The position numbers and the translations under genes were made by a program. Of a stretch of 64,000 nt of DNA, positions 24,906 to 34,380 are shown in pieces. This DNA comes from Chitinophaga sp. LS1 (lineage in GTDB: Bacteria > Bacteroidota > Bacteroidia > Chitinophagales > Chitinophagaceae). Position 1 is the first letter of the stretch. Each line of letters begins with the position of its first letter. The stretch covers positions 6,264,501-6,328,500 of the forward strand of contig NZ_CP128362.1 in NCBI RefSeq assembly GCF_034274695.1, in the 5' to 3' direction. The notes beneath the pieces are model-generated. The model saw only the letters and a list, made by a program, of their open reading frames with translations. It ran no database searches and was not told the origin of the DNA.

Positions 24906-25676
24906 ATGATCAAAAGGGAGATCCTGTACTTCAGGGCCGCTTTAATGTTTTTCACCCGTCTGCCGGCGGGACATAACATCACCGTCGGGCTACAAAGTGC
25001 CGCCAGGTATTTGCCACTGATAGGAATACTGGTAGGTGCAACTGGCGCCACTGTATATTATCTGGGGCATTTGCTATTCAAAGATCCGTATGTAGCATCT
25101 GTACTCTCGATTGTAGCCACGATACTGATGACAGGTGGCTTTCATGAAGACGGACTGGCAGATGTGGCTGATGGCTTCGGAGGTGGCTGGACAAAAGAAA
25201 AGATCCTGGAGATTATGAAGGATCCCCGAACAGGAGCTTATGGTGTGATGGCGCTGGTATGTAGTATTGGATTAAAAATATTCGTACTCGCGAAGCTAGG
25301 GACGTTGCTGCCAGATCAGTTCTTTTTGATCTATGTATGTGGGCATACAATCAGCAGGGTAACACCGTTGTTTCTGATGCGTTTTTTGGAGTATGCCCGC
25401 CTGGATGGAACCAGTAAGGTTGGTGTAGTGATCACCCCGGTCAGTATCGGCGCTTTGGTATTTGCGACAGTTATCGGATTCGTACCACTGGCTATACTCG
25501 GTGTGGAAGCTGCATGGATCAGTGTAATATCTTGTGCTACGATGACATTATATTTAGGATGGTATTTCCAGAAGTGGATAGATGGGTATACAGGCGATTG
25601 CCTGGGTGCTACTCAACAATTGAATGAGCTTATTTTTTACCTGTGTTTACTTGCAATATGGAATTATGCTTTGTAA
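24906..25676 (+). CDS. cobS: adenosylcobinamide-GDP ribazoletransferase (CobS)
   Basis: 256 residues, a multi-pass membrane enzyme joining AdoCbi-GDP and alpha-ribazole (phosphate). RAALMFFTRLPAGH at the N-terminus, TGGFHEDGLADVADGFGGGW with the conserved acidic metal-binding residues, and GYTGDCLGATQQLNEL near the C-terminus are diagnostic. It starts 1 nt after cobT and overlaps cobC by 19 nt. Confidence 0.95.
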   Translation: MIKREILYFRAALMFFTRLPAGHNITVGLQSAARYLPLIGILVGATGATVYYLGHLLFKDPYVASVLSIVATILMTGGFHEDGLADVADGFGGGWTKEKILEIMKDPRTGAYGVMALVCSIGLKIFVLAKLGTLLPDQFFLIYVCGHTISRVTPLFLMRFLEYARLDGTSKVGVVITPVSIGALVFATVIGFVPLAILGVEAAWISVISCATMTLYLGWYFQKWIDGYTGDCLGATQQLNELIFYLCLLAIWNYAL

Positions 25677-26173
25677 GACATGTACAGCCGGCGATTGAAG
25701 CTGGAATTTGTTATGGGCAGCTGGATGTACCTTTGCCGGCAGGATATGAAACACTGCATAATGAGATCATCGCTGGCCTGGGTCGTTTCGACAAAATATA
25801 TACCAGTCCTTTACAAAGATGTCAGTTATTAGCTCAAACCCTTTCAGCAAACTTTGTCTCGGATGAACGACTGATGGAATTGAATTTTGGTGAATGGGAA
25901 GGAATAAAATGGGATGAAATTGATCGTAAATTGATGGATCACTGGGGAGCTAATTACATAACTTCAGGCCCTCCGGGAGGCGAATCATTACAACAACTGG
26001 TAGCAAGACTAGATGCTTTTTTAAAAACAATTCCCTTCGCGGATCGCATCGTTATTGTAACCCATGCAGGCGTAATCCGTGCAGCACGACATCTGCTGGA
26101 AGCCCGGCCACTGAACAAAATCATGTCAGAAAAAATTAATTACGGAGGAATCTATACATTCAACTTATTATGA
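25658..26173 (+). CDS. cobC: alpha-ribazole-5'-phosphate phosphatase (CobC, histidine phosphatase)
   Basis: 171 residues from ATG 25658 (MELCFVRHVQP); an in-frame upstream start at 25643 would only add residues encoded inside cobS. It is a histidine phosphatase: the phospho-accepting His is in FVRHVQPAIE (normally RHG, here RHV), then YTSPLQRCQLLAQTL, LNFGEWEGIKWDEI and IVTHAGVIRA with the second catalytic His. It removes the phosphate from alpha-ribazole phosphate or adenosylcobalamin phosphate. Overlaps pduO by 4 nt. Confidence 0.88.
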   Translation: MELCFVRHVQPAIEAGICYGQLDVPLPAGYETLHNEIIAGLGRFDKIYTSPLQRCQLLAQTLSANFVSDERLMELNFGEWEGIKWDEIDRKLMDHWGANYITSGPPGGESLQQLVARLDAFLKTIPFADRIVIVTHAGVIRAARHLLEARPLNKIMSEKINYGGIYTFNLL

Positions 26174-26748
26174 AGATCTATACAAAAAAAGGAGACCAGG
26201 GTACAACCGCCTTATTCGGCGGAAGCCGTGTAGATAAAGACGATGTAAGAGTAGAAAGCTATGGTACATTGGATGAAGTAAATTCTACCATCGGCCTGTT
26301 AAGAGCCAAACTGGGACCAGAACACGAATGGCAACCCCGCTTACATAAGATCCAGAAAGACATGATGAACATGATGTCGCATCTGGCCCGTCCATCTGAC
26401 TGTAAAAAGGAAAACCCGAATCCAAAGCCGGAAGACGGTGCAGCCTTTTGTGAAGAATGGATTGATGAACTGGAAGCTGCCATGACATCAAAATCTGATT
26501 ACTTCTTACTACCAGGTGGCAATGAGATTTCTGCTTTGTGCCATGTAGTAAGAACACAATTGAGAAGAGGCGAAAGACGACTGGTATCGCTGATGAAAGT
26601 AGATACCATTGAAGATTATATACCCGCGTATGTAAACAGACTATCTGATCTGTTCTTCATTCTCGCAAGAGCAGAGATGGACAAGACAGGGGTAGCTGAG
26701 GAAAAATGGCAGCTGTTTCTTTACAAAAGAAAGAAACAGCCGGAATGA
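26170..26748 (+). CDS. pduO: cob(I)alamin / corrinoid adenosyltransferase, PduO type
   Basis: 192 residues. KIYTKKGDQGTTALFGGSRV is the ATP-binding PduO N-terminus, with SYGTLDEVNSTIGLLRA, VVRTQLRRGERRLVSL and YVNRLSDLFFILARAEMD completing the signature. It transfers the 5'-deoxyadenosyl group of ATP to Co(I) corrinoid. It is the last gene of the riboswitch operon. A GC-poor hairpin (GCTGTTTCTTT / AAAGAAACAGC, about 26711-26739) lies within its last codons and may end the transcript, although a T-tract is lacking. Confidence 0.93.
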   Translation: MKIYTKKGDQGTTALFGGSRVDKDDVRVESYGTLDEVNSTIGLLRAKLGPEHEWQPRLHKIQKDMMNMMSHLARPSDCKKENPNPKPEDGAAFCEEWIDELEAAMTSKSDYFLLPGGNEISALCHVVRTQLRRGERRLVSLMKVDTIEDYIPAYVNRLSDLFFILARAEMDKTGVAEEKWQLFLYKRKKQPE

Positions 26749-26763
26749 TTGTTGCCTTCATCT

Positions 26764-26907
26764 CGCTAAAGCAAAGATGTACAAGCCTGTAATGCTCTAC
26801 GCCCTGACGTCACAAAAGTAAAGCTGTACAAGGCATAATGATTTATGCCCTGACCTCACAAATGCGGAGCTGTACAAGGCAGTAATGATCTACTCCATAT
26901 CCACAAA
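26764..26907 (-). repeat. tandem copies of the cobN 3' end
   Basis: On the minus strand the cobN end (TTTGTGGATATGGAGTAG) is followed by copies beginning TTTGTGA at spacing 45, 46 and a more worn TTTAGCGA at 46 (plus-strand anchors about 26902, 26857, 26811, 26765). Shared parts include GCATAA/GCGTAG in stop-like positions and the spacer ATCATTA-CCTTGTACAGCT. The copies fill the convergent gap between pduO and cobN. Confidence 0.85.
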
Positions 26908-29900
26908 CATACTTTGCAGCTTTTCCAGCGTCTCCGGTTTTGGCGTCTGCCACATTCCCCGTTGAATAGCTTCCAACATACGTTCTGTCATATCCTTCAA
27001 AGCCCACGGATTTGCCTGTTCGATGAACTGACGATTCGCTTCATTGAACAGGTATTCCTGGGTAATCCCTTCATACATAAAATCATCTACCATATTAGTC
27101 GTCGCATCATAAGCAAAGAGATAATCCATAGTAGCTGCCATCTCAAATGCCCCCTTATAACCATGGCGCTTCACACCAGCAATCCACTTCGGATTCACCA
27201 CCCTTGAACGATATACTTTCAGCAACTCTTCTTTTAAACTCTTTATACGCGGCGTCTCCGGACGTGCATGGTCTCCAAAATAAATAGAAGGTTGCTCTCC
27301 TTTGATAGTTTCCACCGCATTTGCTAAGCCTCCCTGGAACTGGTAATAGTCATCCGAATCGAGAATATCATGCTCCCTGTTATCCTGATTATGCATCACG
27401 ATTTGCAGATCAGATAAACGCTTTTCAAATACCTCATGCGCAGATTCACCTGTGCGGTCAGCACCATAAGCATACCCACTCCAATTGATATAAATTTTAG
27501 CAAGGTCTTCCCTCGTCTGCCAGTTCTTTTCATCTATTACTGCCTGCAACCCTGCGCCATAAGCACCTGGCTTCGAACCAAAAACCCTGAAAAGAGATCT
27601 TTTATGTGCCTTGGTTTCATCCAATCCCTTATTGAGCCATTCCTGCTTTTCAGCGAGATAGCGTTTGCGGATAGGATTCTGTTCCAACGGTTCATCCAGT
27701 AAAGCCACCTTTTCTACCACTGCATTCAACAAGGAGATCACATCCGGAAATGCATCCCTGAAAAACCCTGAAATACGTAGCATGACATCGATGCGTGGCC
27801 TTCTCAATTGAATAAGCGGAATGATCTCAAAATCAGACACCCGCCTGTTAGCCGCCTGCCATACGGGTTGTACCCCCATAAGAGCCAGTGCCTGTGCAAT
27901 GTCATCTCCACCTGTACGCATGGTACTGGTACCCCATACAGAAAGCCCTATAGATTCAGGATAATCCCCCTGCTCCTGCATGTAACGACTGATGATAAGG
28001 TTCGCGCTTTTTACCCCCAGTGTGTAAGCGGCCTGTGTGGGTATAGCCCGGACATCTACAGAATAGAAATTTCTTCCTGTTGGCAATACATCCATACGAC
28101 CACGTGTAGGTGCGCCGGAGCTACCACTGGGAACATAACCAGCGTCTAAACCGTGTAAGAGGTTGGTGATTTCCTCCGTAGTACGTTGAATCTTTGGTAA
28201 GGTATGAGTAAGGATATTGTGACAATAAGCTTTGGTCGCTGGAAGATGGTAGTCTTCGCCTTGCAGGATATGATGACCACTCAGCATCCTCTCACCTTTC
28301 AAAAGACCTTCCCCATCCAACATCCCCATACCCTTCAGCATCTCTTTCACAACCCCCTCCAACACCTCCACTGCATCCCCCCTGTTCCTACACCCCCTAA
28401 ACAACAAATGCTCACTTTTAAAAGCCATCTCATAATCCCCTCCCAAAGGATCAAATCCTAACCCCATCTCCTCAGCCGGCACCTGCGTAATCCCCTTCTG
28501 CCCCGCCACAGGCACCCTATGCAATGCTATCAGCAAATCAATCAGCTGCTCATCCACTGGTGCCTTCCCCAAAATATGCAATCCATCCCGGATCTGCGCC
28601 TCTTTCAATTCACACAAATACCCATCCAGCTTCAACAACAACGTATCCATATCAGAAACCGCTGCCTGCAGATCTGTTTCCAGATCCGCCTCCTTCACCA
28701 ACTGTGTGATCTGCGCACGAATCACCGCCGTACGCTTCGGATCCACACTAAACGCTTCATAATATTCATCAATCAAATGTTCCAGCTTAGTCAACGTACC
28801 ATAATTCTCCGCTCTCGTCATGGGCGGAATCAGGTGATCTATAATAATAGCATGTGTCCTGCGCTTTGCCTGCGTTCCTTCCCCCGGATCATTCACTATG
28901 AACGGATAGAAATGCGGAACAGGACTTAACAACACAGCCGGGAAACAACTCTCCTTGCTCAATGCCACACTCTTTCCCGGCAACCATTCCAGGTTTCCAT
29001 GCTTACCACAATGAATCAAAGCATCTGCTTTGAACACCTCATTCACCCAACAGTAATAAGCAAGGTATCTATAAGTAGGCGGTAAATCAGGCGAGTGGTA
29101 AATAGCCTTCTCATCCTGATTATAACCGCGCGCAGGCTGAATACTCACGAAGACATTCCCCAACAAACACCCTGGAATAATAAAATCCTCTTCCTGTGAA
29201 GGCCCCCATTGCTGAAGGATCTTCTCTTTAAGCAATGGTGATAACTGCTCAAAATATTCCTGAAACCGATCCTTGTCTATACTAATCTGATAAGGACGAT
29301 AAAGCGTAGTATCCGTATCATTCGTAACATAATGCGTGATCAGCCCGATCAACTCCCCGCTGTTAGCAGGAATATAATCTCCCGTATCATACCCTGCTGT
29401 TTTCAACGCATGCAGGATCTCCACAATACTCGCAGGTGTATCTAATCCTACCCCATTTGCCAAACGACTATCCTTATTTGGATAGTTCGGCATAATAAGG
29501 GCAATATGTTTATCTTTTTGTTCCTTCTTACCAAGCTGTATCCAATTATTTGCAAAAGCCACCACAAAATCACACCCTTCCTCATGCGTACTATATTGCA
29601 GAATATCTGAATCCGTCAACACGTCCTTGCCCATAGAAGATTTAAAAGAAATAGCCGTCGTAATAATGCGACCATCTATCTCCGGCAATGCAATATTCAT
29701 CGCCACATCTACTGGTGTCAGACCAAATAGATTCTGCTCCCATACCTCTTTTGTACAGGCAGCAAAGATGCCCTGTATAACAGGTACATCAAGATTATCA
29801 AATAAGAAACTTTCATCCTTATCCATAGACTTAATTGAAAAGCTGGTCGTGTTGATCAACACTTTTACCTTTCCTTTCAATAAAGATTCAAGTTCCTGTA

Positions 29901-30633
29901 AACTATGCTGATCACGAAGATTGCTCACAAAAGCAATCACAGGCTTCAGCCCTTTAACTGCCAACGCCTTTATTAAATAATACACCGGCGCCAGATTATC
30001 CGCCAGATAATGCGTTTGGTAAACAAGGATGGCTACATCTGCTATATAATCCCCCGGCGGGATCATTCCCTTCTCCGGATGAAATAAAAACAGATCCGCA
30101 ATTTTTTGAGGAGGTGCGAATTGTAAATCTTTATTAAAGCAATGATGAAATATATAAGCCAACCCATTCTTCAGGTTATGCTTTCCACCGGCACAACAGT
30201 ATTTCCATAAGGTATCAGCAATCTTCACATCCACAGTGGAACTATTCAGCAATTCTACATCCGGCGCGTCATAACCCGGCAGGAAGAGTACGGGAATACT
30301 TTGCTGTTCACAGGCAATGCTGATAGCTTCAAACAAATACGGGTAGTAATTCCTGCCACCTAACAGGCGACAGATCACCAGCTTTGCATGGCTGATCACC
30401 TCCTCTACATATTTATCGATGGTCAGTTCCTGCTTCAGGTATACCAGGTTGGCAATTCGCAGGGACGGGAGCTGTGTGTGGGTTTGGTGTAACTCCCTAT
30501 AAGCATTGCTCAGTGAATGGATCTCCGTATCGGCAGCAGAGAGGAATACGACGTCTCCTATTGATTGCTGTATGTGGAAGACCCCATCCCCGTTGGGATT
30601 CCACCCACCGGGGATTGTTGGGATCAGGTGCAT
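26890..30633 (-). CDS. cobN: cobaltochelatase large subunit (CobN)
   Basis: 1247 residues, full length for CobN. It inserts Co2+ into hydrogenobyrinate a,c-diamide together with the AAA+ and VWA subunits. Family blocks seen: IANLVYLKQELTIDKYVEEV, LVYQTHYLADNLAPVYYLIK, HCGKHGNLEWLPGKS, PGEGTQAKRRTHAIIIDHLI, GRNFYSVDVRAIPTQAAY, VWGTSTMRTGGDDIAQALAL, and NWSGYAYGADRTG. It is leftward, 1 nt after cobW, converging on the riboswitch operon that carries its chlI/chlD partners. No riboswitch precedes the cobW-cobN pair. Confidence 0.96.
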   Translation of the reverse strand: MHLIPTIPGGWNPNGDGVFHIQQSIGDVVFLSAADTEIHSLSNAYRELHQTHTQLPSLRIANLVYLKQELTIDKYVEEVISHAKLVICRLLGGRNYYPYLFEAISIACEQQSIPVLFLPGYDAPDVELLNSSTVDVKIADTLWKYCCAGGKHNLKNGLAYIFHHCFNKDLQFAPPQKIADLFLFHPEKGMIPPGDYIADVAILVYQTHYLADNLAPVYYLIKALAVKGLKPVIAFVSNLRDQHSLQELESLLKGKVKVLINTTSFSIKSMDKDESFLFDNLDVPVIQGIFAACTKEVWEQNLFGLTPVDVAMNIALPEIDGRIITTAISFKSSMGKDVLTDSDILQYSTHEEGCDFVVAFANNWIQLGKKEQKDKHIALIMPNYPNKDSRLANGVGLDTPASIVEILHALKTAGYDTGDYIPANSGELIGLITHYVTNDTDTTLYRPYQISIDKDRFQEYFEQLSPLLKEKILQQWGPSQEEDFIIPGCLLGNVFVSIQPARGYNQDEKAIYHSPDLPPTYRYLAYYCWVNEVFKADALIHCGKHGNLEWLPGKSVALSKESCFPAVLLSPVPHFYPFIVNDPGEGTQAKRRTHAIIIDHLIPPMTRAENYGTLTKLEHLIDEYYEAFSVDPKRTAVIRAQITQLVKEADLETDLQAAVSDMDTLLLKLDGYLCELKEAQIRDGLHILGKAPVDEQLIDLLIALHRVPVAGQKGITQVPAEEMGLGFDPLGGDYEMAFKSEHLLFRGCRNRGDAVEVLEGVVKEMLKGMGMLDGEGLLKGERMLSGHHILQGEDYHLPATKAYCHNILTHTLPKIQRTTEEITNLLHGLDAGYVPSGSSGAPTRGRMDVLPTGRNFYSVDVRAIPTQAAYTLGVKSANLIISRYMQEQGDYPESIGLSVWGTSTMRTGGDDIAQALALMGVQPVWQAANRRVSDFEIIPLIQLRRPRIDVMLRISGFFRDAFPDVISLLNAVVEKVALLDEPLEQNPIRKRYLAEKQEWLNKGLDETKAHKRSLFRVFGSKPGAYGAGLQAVIDEKNWQTREDLAKIYINWSGYAYGADRTGESAHEVFEKRLSDLQIVMHNQDNREHDILDSDDYYQFQGGLANAVETIKGEQPSIYFGDHARPETPRIKSLKEELLKVYRSRVVNPKWIAGVKRHGYKGAFEMAATMDYLFAYDATTNMVDDFMYEGITQEYLFNEANRQFIEQANPWALKDMTERMLEAIQRGMWQTPKPETLEKLQSMFVDME

Positions 30634-30634
30634 A

Positions 30635-31672
30635 TTAGTTTAACTTTTCGTGTAACAGTGCGGACAGGTCTTTTTCCATCAGTTCATCGCCGATGAATAC
30701 CAGACTGGTTTTGCGGACTTCGCCCTCCTTCCATTTACGATCAAAATAATGATCAAAACGGTGAGATACGCCCTGCAATACCATGCGCATAGGCTTATTG
30801 GGAATATCGATAAACCCTTTGATTCGGTAGATCTCATGCTCTGCCACCATTTCTTTCAGCGCAGCTACCAGTGATTCCGGGGTATGCGGTGCCGTTACAG
30901 TTACCACGATCGAGTCGATATCATCATCGTGATGGTGATCCAGGCCATTGGCATGATCTTCCTCGTGGTGAGAGTGACGGCTTTCCAGGTCGTTTTCTGC
31001 AGCAGCCTGCACGCCTAACAGTACGTCGGCAGACAGGTCGCCATTGTTAGCAGTCACCATCTTCACATTCGGACGAAGTTTGCTGCTTATAATACCTGTT
31101 ACTTCATCAAACTGTAATCCTTCCAGCAGATCTTTCTTAGTTAATACAACGAGGTCAGCACAGGAGAGCTGGTCTTCGAAAAGTTCTTCGATCGGTGTTT
31201 CATGATCCAGGGAGTCATCGGCCTCACGCTGTGCCTGTAAGCGTTCACGGTCACAGATTTCGCCGGTCGCCTGACCTACCAGGTCTACCACAGTGACAAC
31301 TGCATCTACAGTGATCTGTGATTTCAGGTCAGGCCAGTTAAATGCATGCAGCAGCGGTTTGGGCAGTGCAAGACCTGAAGTTTCGATGATGATATGATCG
31401 ATCGTATCTTTTCTATCCATCAATTGCAGCATCACTGGCAGGAACTCTTCCTGCACGGTACAACACAGGCAACCGTTGTTCAGTTCAAGTACGTCTTCTT
31501 CATTGGAGCAGCAGGATTTGATAAGGTCTCCGTCGATGCCCATTTCACCAAATTCATTGACAATTACTGCAAGTCGACGACCATTGGCGTTCTGAATCAG
31601 GTTGCGGATCAATGTAGTTTTTCCGGAGCCTAAGAACCCCGTAATGATGGTTACCGGTATTTTGGAAGTCAT
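30635..31672 (-). CDS. cobW: CobW-type metal-binding GTPase (COG0523)
   Basis: 345 residues. P-loop GFLGSGKTTLIRNL, metal-transfer motif CLCC in NNGCLCCTVQEEF, and the guanine-specificity motif TKKD (VVLTKKDLL). A His/Asp-rich segment at ~231-250 (RHSHHEEDHANGLDHHHDDD) probably binds Co2+ or another divalent metal. The C-terminal CobW_C domain (HEIYRIKGFIDIPNK) is complete. CobW-type proteins deliver metal to target enzymes; immediate linkage to cobN (1-nt gap) suggests delivery of cobalt to the chelatase. Confidence 0.93.
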   Translation of the reverse strand: MTSKIPVTIITGFLGSGKTTLIRNLIQNANGRRLAVIVNEFGEMGIDGDLIKSCCSNEEDVLELNNGCLCCTVQEEFLPVMLQLMDRKDTIDHIIIETSGLALPKPLLHAFNWPDLKSQITVDAVVTVVDLVGQATGEICDRERLQAQREADDSLDHETPIEELFEDQLSCADLVVLTKKDLLEGLQFDEVTGIISSKLRPNVKMVTANNGDLSADVLLGVQAAAENDLESRHSHHEEDHANGLDHHHDDDIDSIVVTVTAPHTPESLVAALKEMVAEHEIYRIKGFIDIPNKPMRMVLQGVSHRFDHYFDRKWKEGEVRKTSLVFIGDELMEKDLSALLHEKLN

Positions 31673-31714
31673 GTTATTGTTTTGTGTAGGCCGCTAAAAT
31701 ACGTGATTTTTATA

Positions 31715-31722
31715 TACTTTTG
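31715..31722 (+). promoter_or_regulatory. -7 promoter element of the phosphotransferase gene
   Basis: TACTTTTG matches TAnnTTTG and ends 27 nt before the ATG at 31750. It helps decide the start: a frame-open TTG at 31720 lies inside this element and so cannot be the start codon if the promoter is real. No well-spaced -33 TTG is seen. Confidence 0.35.
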
Positions 31723-31749
31723 CTGGCCCCGTTTAAACCCATTCATACC

Positions 31750-32739
31750 ATGACACATTTTCCGGTAGTTAGTTCTATTTTGTCGGCCCAATACCTGGTC
31801 CCTTTATTTCAGGTGAAGTATAATTTGAGTCGTGATACGACCTGCAGATTGCTGAAAGCTGGCGTAAATCACAGTTATCTCGTGACCGATGGTGACAATA
31901 AGTACATCTTTAGGATATATTGCATCAACTGGCGTACGAAAAAGGATATTGCAGAAGAGATCCGTTTGTTAAATCTATTGCGCACACATGCTATGCCAGT
32001 CTCCTATCCTATTGCAGATTTTGACAACGACTATGTACAGCTACTGCATGCGCCGGAAGGGTTGCGGTATGGCGTGCTGTTTTCCTATGCCCATGGAGAA
32101 AAGCTTTTACAGTACCCGACAGCCCTACATTACAAAATGGGTGTTGCAATAGCACGTCTTCACCAGGTAACCGAAAATTTCAAACTGGATAGAGTAGACT
32201 ATACCCCCTCTGTCATGGTAGTCGATTCATTTGAAAGACTGAAAGGTTATCTCCCATTGGAGACAGAAGAAATGCAATGGATGCAGCAGGCGCAGGACTA
32301 CTTATTAAAGCTATACGCCACCATCGATCACTCCAGCGTGAGAAATGGTGCCGTGCACATGGACCTGTGGTTTGACAACATGAATATTACTAACGATGGG
32401 TTTACCATTTTCGACTTTGACTTTTGTGGCAATGGCATGCTCTGTTATGATCTGGCCTATTACATCCTGCAGGTACATAGTACAGAAAGAGAAAATATGG
32501 AGGTGTGTAAAGAAAAGGTAGCTGCTTTCCTGGACGGTTATTCTTCCATTACCCCCATCTCAGAAGAGGAAAAGGCATTGATCCCGGCCTTCGGTATAAG
32601 TATGTATTTCTTCTACCTGGGCATTCAGTGCCAGCGATATGAGGACTGGTCCAATACTTTCCTGAATGAAGTATACCTAAAGCGATTTATAAAATTATTA
32701 ATAAAAAGATATGCAGACTTATATGAGTTAGCTATCTGA
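31750..32739 (+). CDS. aminoglycoside-phosphotransferase-fold small-molecule kinase
   Basis: 329 residues from ATG 31750. The APH/homoserine-kinase-II fold is shown by AGVNHSYLVTDGDNKYIFRI (nucleotide loop and the ATP-binding Lys/Arg strand), the Brenner motif GAVHMDLWFDNMNI (catalytic Asp, Asn) and TIFDFDFCGNGMLCYDLAYY (metal-binding Asp). The substrate is not identifiable; homoserine, threonine, choline or a sugar amine are possibilities. It is divergent from cobW with a 77-nt gap, so a link to B12 metabolism (threonine phosphate supply for CobD) is possible but unproven. Confidence 0.8.
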   Translation: MTHFPVVSSILSAQYLVPLFQVKYNLSRDTTCRLLKAGVNHSYLVTDGDNKYIFRIYCINWRTKKDIAEEIRLLNLLRTHAMPVSYPIADFDNDYVQLLHAPEGLRYGVLFSYAHGEKLLQYPTALHYKMGVAIARLHQVTENFKLDRVDYTPSVMVVDSFERLKGYLPLETEEMQWMQQAQDYLLKLYATIDHSSVRNGAVHMDLWFDNMNITNDGFTIFDFDFCGNGMLCYDLAYYILQVHSTERENMEVCKEKVAAFLDGYSSITPISEEEKALIPAFGISMYFFYLGIQCQRYEDWSNTFLNEVYLKRFIKLLIKRYADLYELAI

Positions 32740-32824
32740 AATCACCTACCATTCACACATTTTTTTAAAAAACCTATCGCTTTTTGATTATTTTTCAATG
32801 AATCTATGCTAAAAAGTGAATTTT

Positions 32825-34378
32825 ATGAAACGTGTGTTTTTTCTAATGGCAAGTTATTGCCTTATGGGTGGCGCCATTGCGCAGAATAAGCTGCCCCGTA
32901 TAGCTATCGCAGGCCTCGCTATCGAGTCCAGCACTTTCTCTCCTGCCACGTCAGACGAAGCGGCTTTCAAGGCGCAGTATGGCAATGAGGTATTTAAGAC
33001 GTATCCATTTATGTCGGCAGATTCGCCCCTGCGAAAGGCTGCTATGTGGTTCCCGACAATTACGGGCCATGCATTGCCGGGTGGCGCGGTGACCAAAGTG
33101 GCATATGAGTCGCTGGTTAGAAAAACACTGGATTCATTGAAGAAACACCTCCCTTACGATGGATTGTATTTCGATATTCATGGAGCGATGAGTGTAGTGG
33201 GCATGGAAGATCCGGAAGGTGATTTTATAGTACGCATCCGCAAAGTAGTGGGTACGAAAACGCTGATCAGTACCTCTATGGACCTGCATGGAAATGTAAG
33301 CTGGCGACTGGCGGAAAATACAGATCTCATTACCTGTTATCGCATGGCGCCTCACGAAGATGCACTGGATACAAAGGAAAGAGCAATACGTAATCTCGTA
33401 GAACGCCTGAAAAGTGGTAAAGGGAAACCCGCCTACAAAGCCTGGATTCCAGTGCCAATCTTATTGCCGGGCGAAAAAACATCTACCCGAATAGAACCCG
33501 GTAAGAGTTTGTATGCGCAGGTAGATCCGGCTTCCAGACAACCCGGTGTAATTGATGCTGCAATCTGGATCGGGTATGCATGGGCAGATGAACCACGCAA
33601 TCATGCAGTCGTAATGGTAACAGGTGATGACAAGGAAAATGTAACCATTGCCGCCGAAAAACTGGCAAAAAGCTTTTGGGATGTGCGCAAACAATTTGAA
33701 TTTGTAGCACCGACTGCCACCTTGCAGGAAGCGCTGGATGCTGCCGTGAAAAGTGATAAACATCCTTTCTATATCAGTGATTCTGGTGATAATCCAACTG
33801 CGGGTGGTGCAGGCGATGTAACCTGGACATTGACGCAGATACTGGCACGACCTGAGTTTAAATCAGAGAATGGGCCTACATTGATTTATGCAAGTATCCC
33901 TGGCCCCGATTTGGTAAAGAAAGCCATAGAACTGGGTGTAGGAAAGCATATAGAAGCTGAAGCAGGAGCAAAGGTGGATGCGCGTTTTGCAGGTCCTGTG
34001 AAGCTGTCCGGTACGATTGAATCAATTGAATATGGTGATAAAGATGCTGTGGTAGAAGTCGTGGTAAAGGTAGGGAGTGTGCACGTGATCGTGACACAGA
34101 AGCGGAAACCTTATCACAAAGAGAAAGATTTTACACGGTTAGGATTGAATCCCCGTAAAGCAGATATTGTGGTGGTGAAGATTGGCTATCTGGAACCTGA
34201 ATTGTATAATATGCGTGCAGATTGGCTGCTGGCGCTGACACCGGGTGGTGTGGATCAGAATTTGGAACGGTTAGGATATAAGCATATAGTGCATCCGATG
34301 TTTCCGGTTGATATGGATATGAAGGATCCGGATTTGAAAGTGAGGTGGGTACCTGCGGCAGATAAGTTGAAGAAATAG
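32825..34378 (+). CDS. secreted M81-family (MlrC-like) metallopeptidase
   Basis: 517 residues from ATG 32825; the frame also offers GTG at 32816 but ATG gives a clean signal peptide (MKRVFFLMASYCLMGGAIAQ). The MlrC body follows: RIAIAGLAIESSTFSP, FDIHGAMSVVGMEDPEGD, TSMDLHGNVSWRLAENTDL, RMAPHEDALDT and ISDSGDNPTAGGAGDVTW, which carry the His/Asp metal ligands of the family. MlrC of sphingomonads degrades linearised microcystin; most homologues act on unknown peptides and the usual forms are cytosolic, so export is notable. It ends in a strong terminator at 34381. Confidence 0.88.
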   Translation: MKRVFFLMASYCLMGGAIAQNKLPRIAIAGLAIESSTFSPATSDEAAFKAQYGNEVFKTYPFMSADSPLRKAAMWFPTITGHALPGGAVTKVAYESLVRKTLDSLKKHLPYDGLYFDIHGAMSVVGMEDPEGDFIVRIRKVVGTKTLISTSMDLHGNVSWRLAENTDLITCYRMAPHEDALDTKERAIRNLVERLKSGKGKPAYKAWIPVPILLPGEKTSTRIEPGKSLYAQVDPASRQPGVIDAAIWIGYAWADEPRNHAVVMVTGDDKENVTIAAEKLAKSFWDVRKQFEFVAPTATLQEALDAAVKSDKHPFYISDSGDNPTAGGAGDVTWTLTQILARPEFKSENGPTLIYASIPGPDLVKKAIELGVGKHIEAEAGAKVDARFAGPVKLSGTIESIEYGDKDAVVEVVVKVGSVHVIVTQKRKPYHKEKDFTRLGLNPRKADIVVVKIGYLEPELYNMRADWLLALTPGGVDQNLERLGYKHIVHPMFPVDMDMKDPDLKVRWVPAADKLKK

Positions 34379-34380
34379 TT

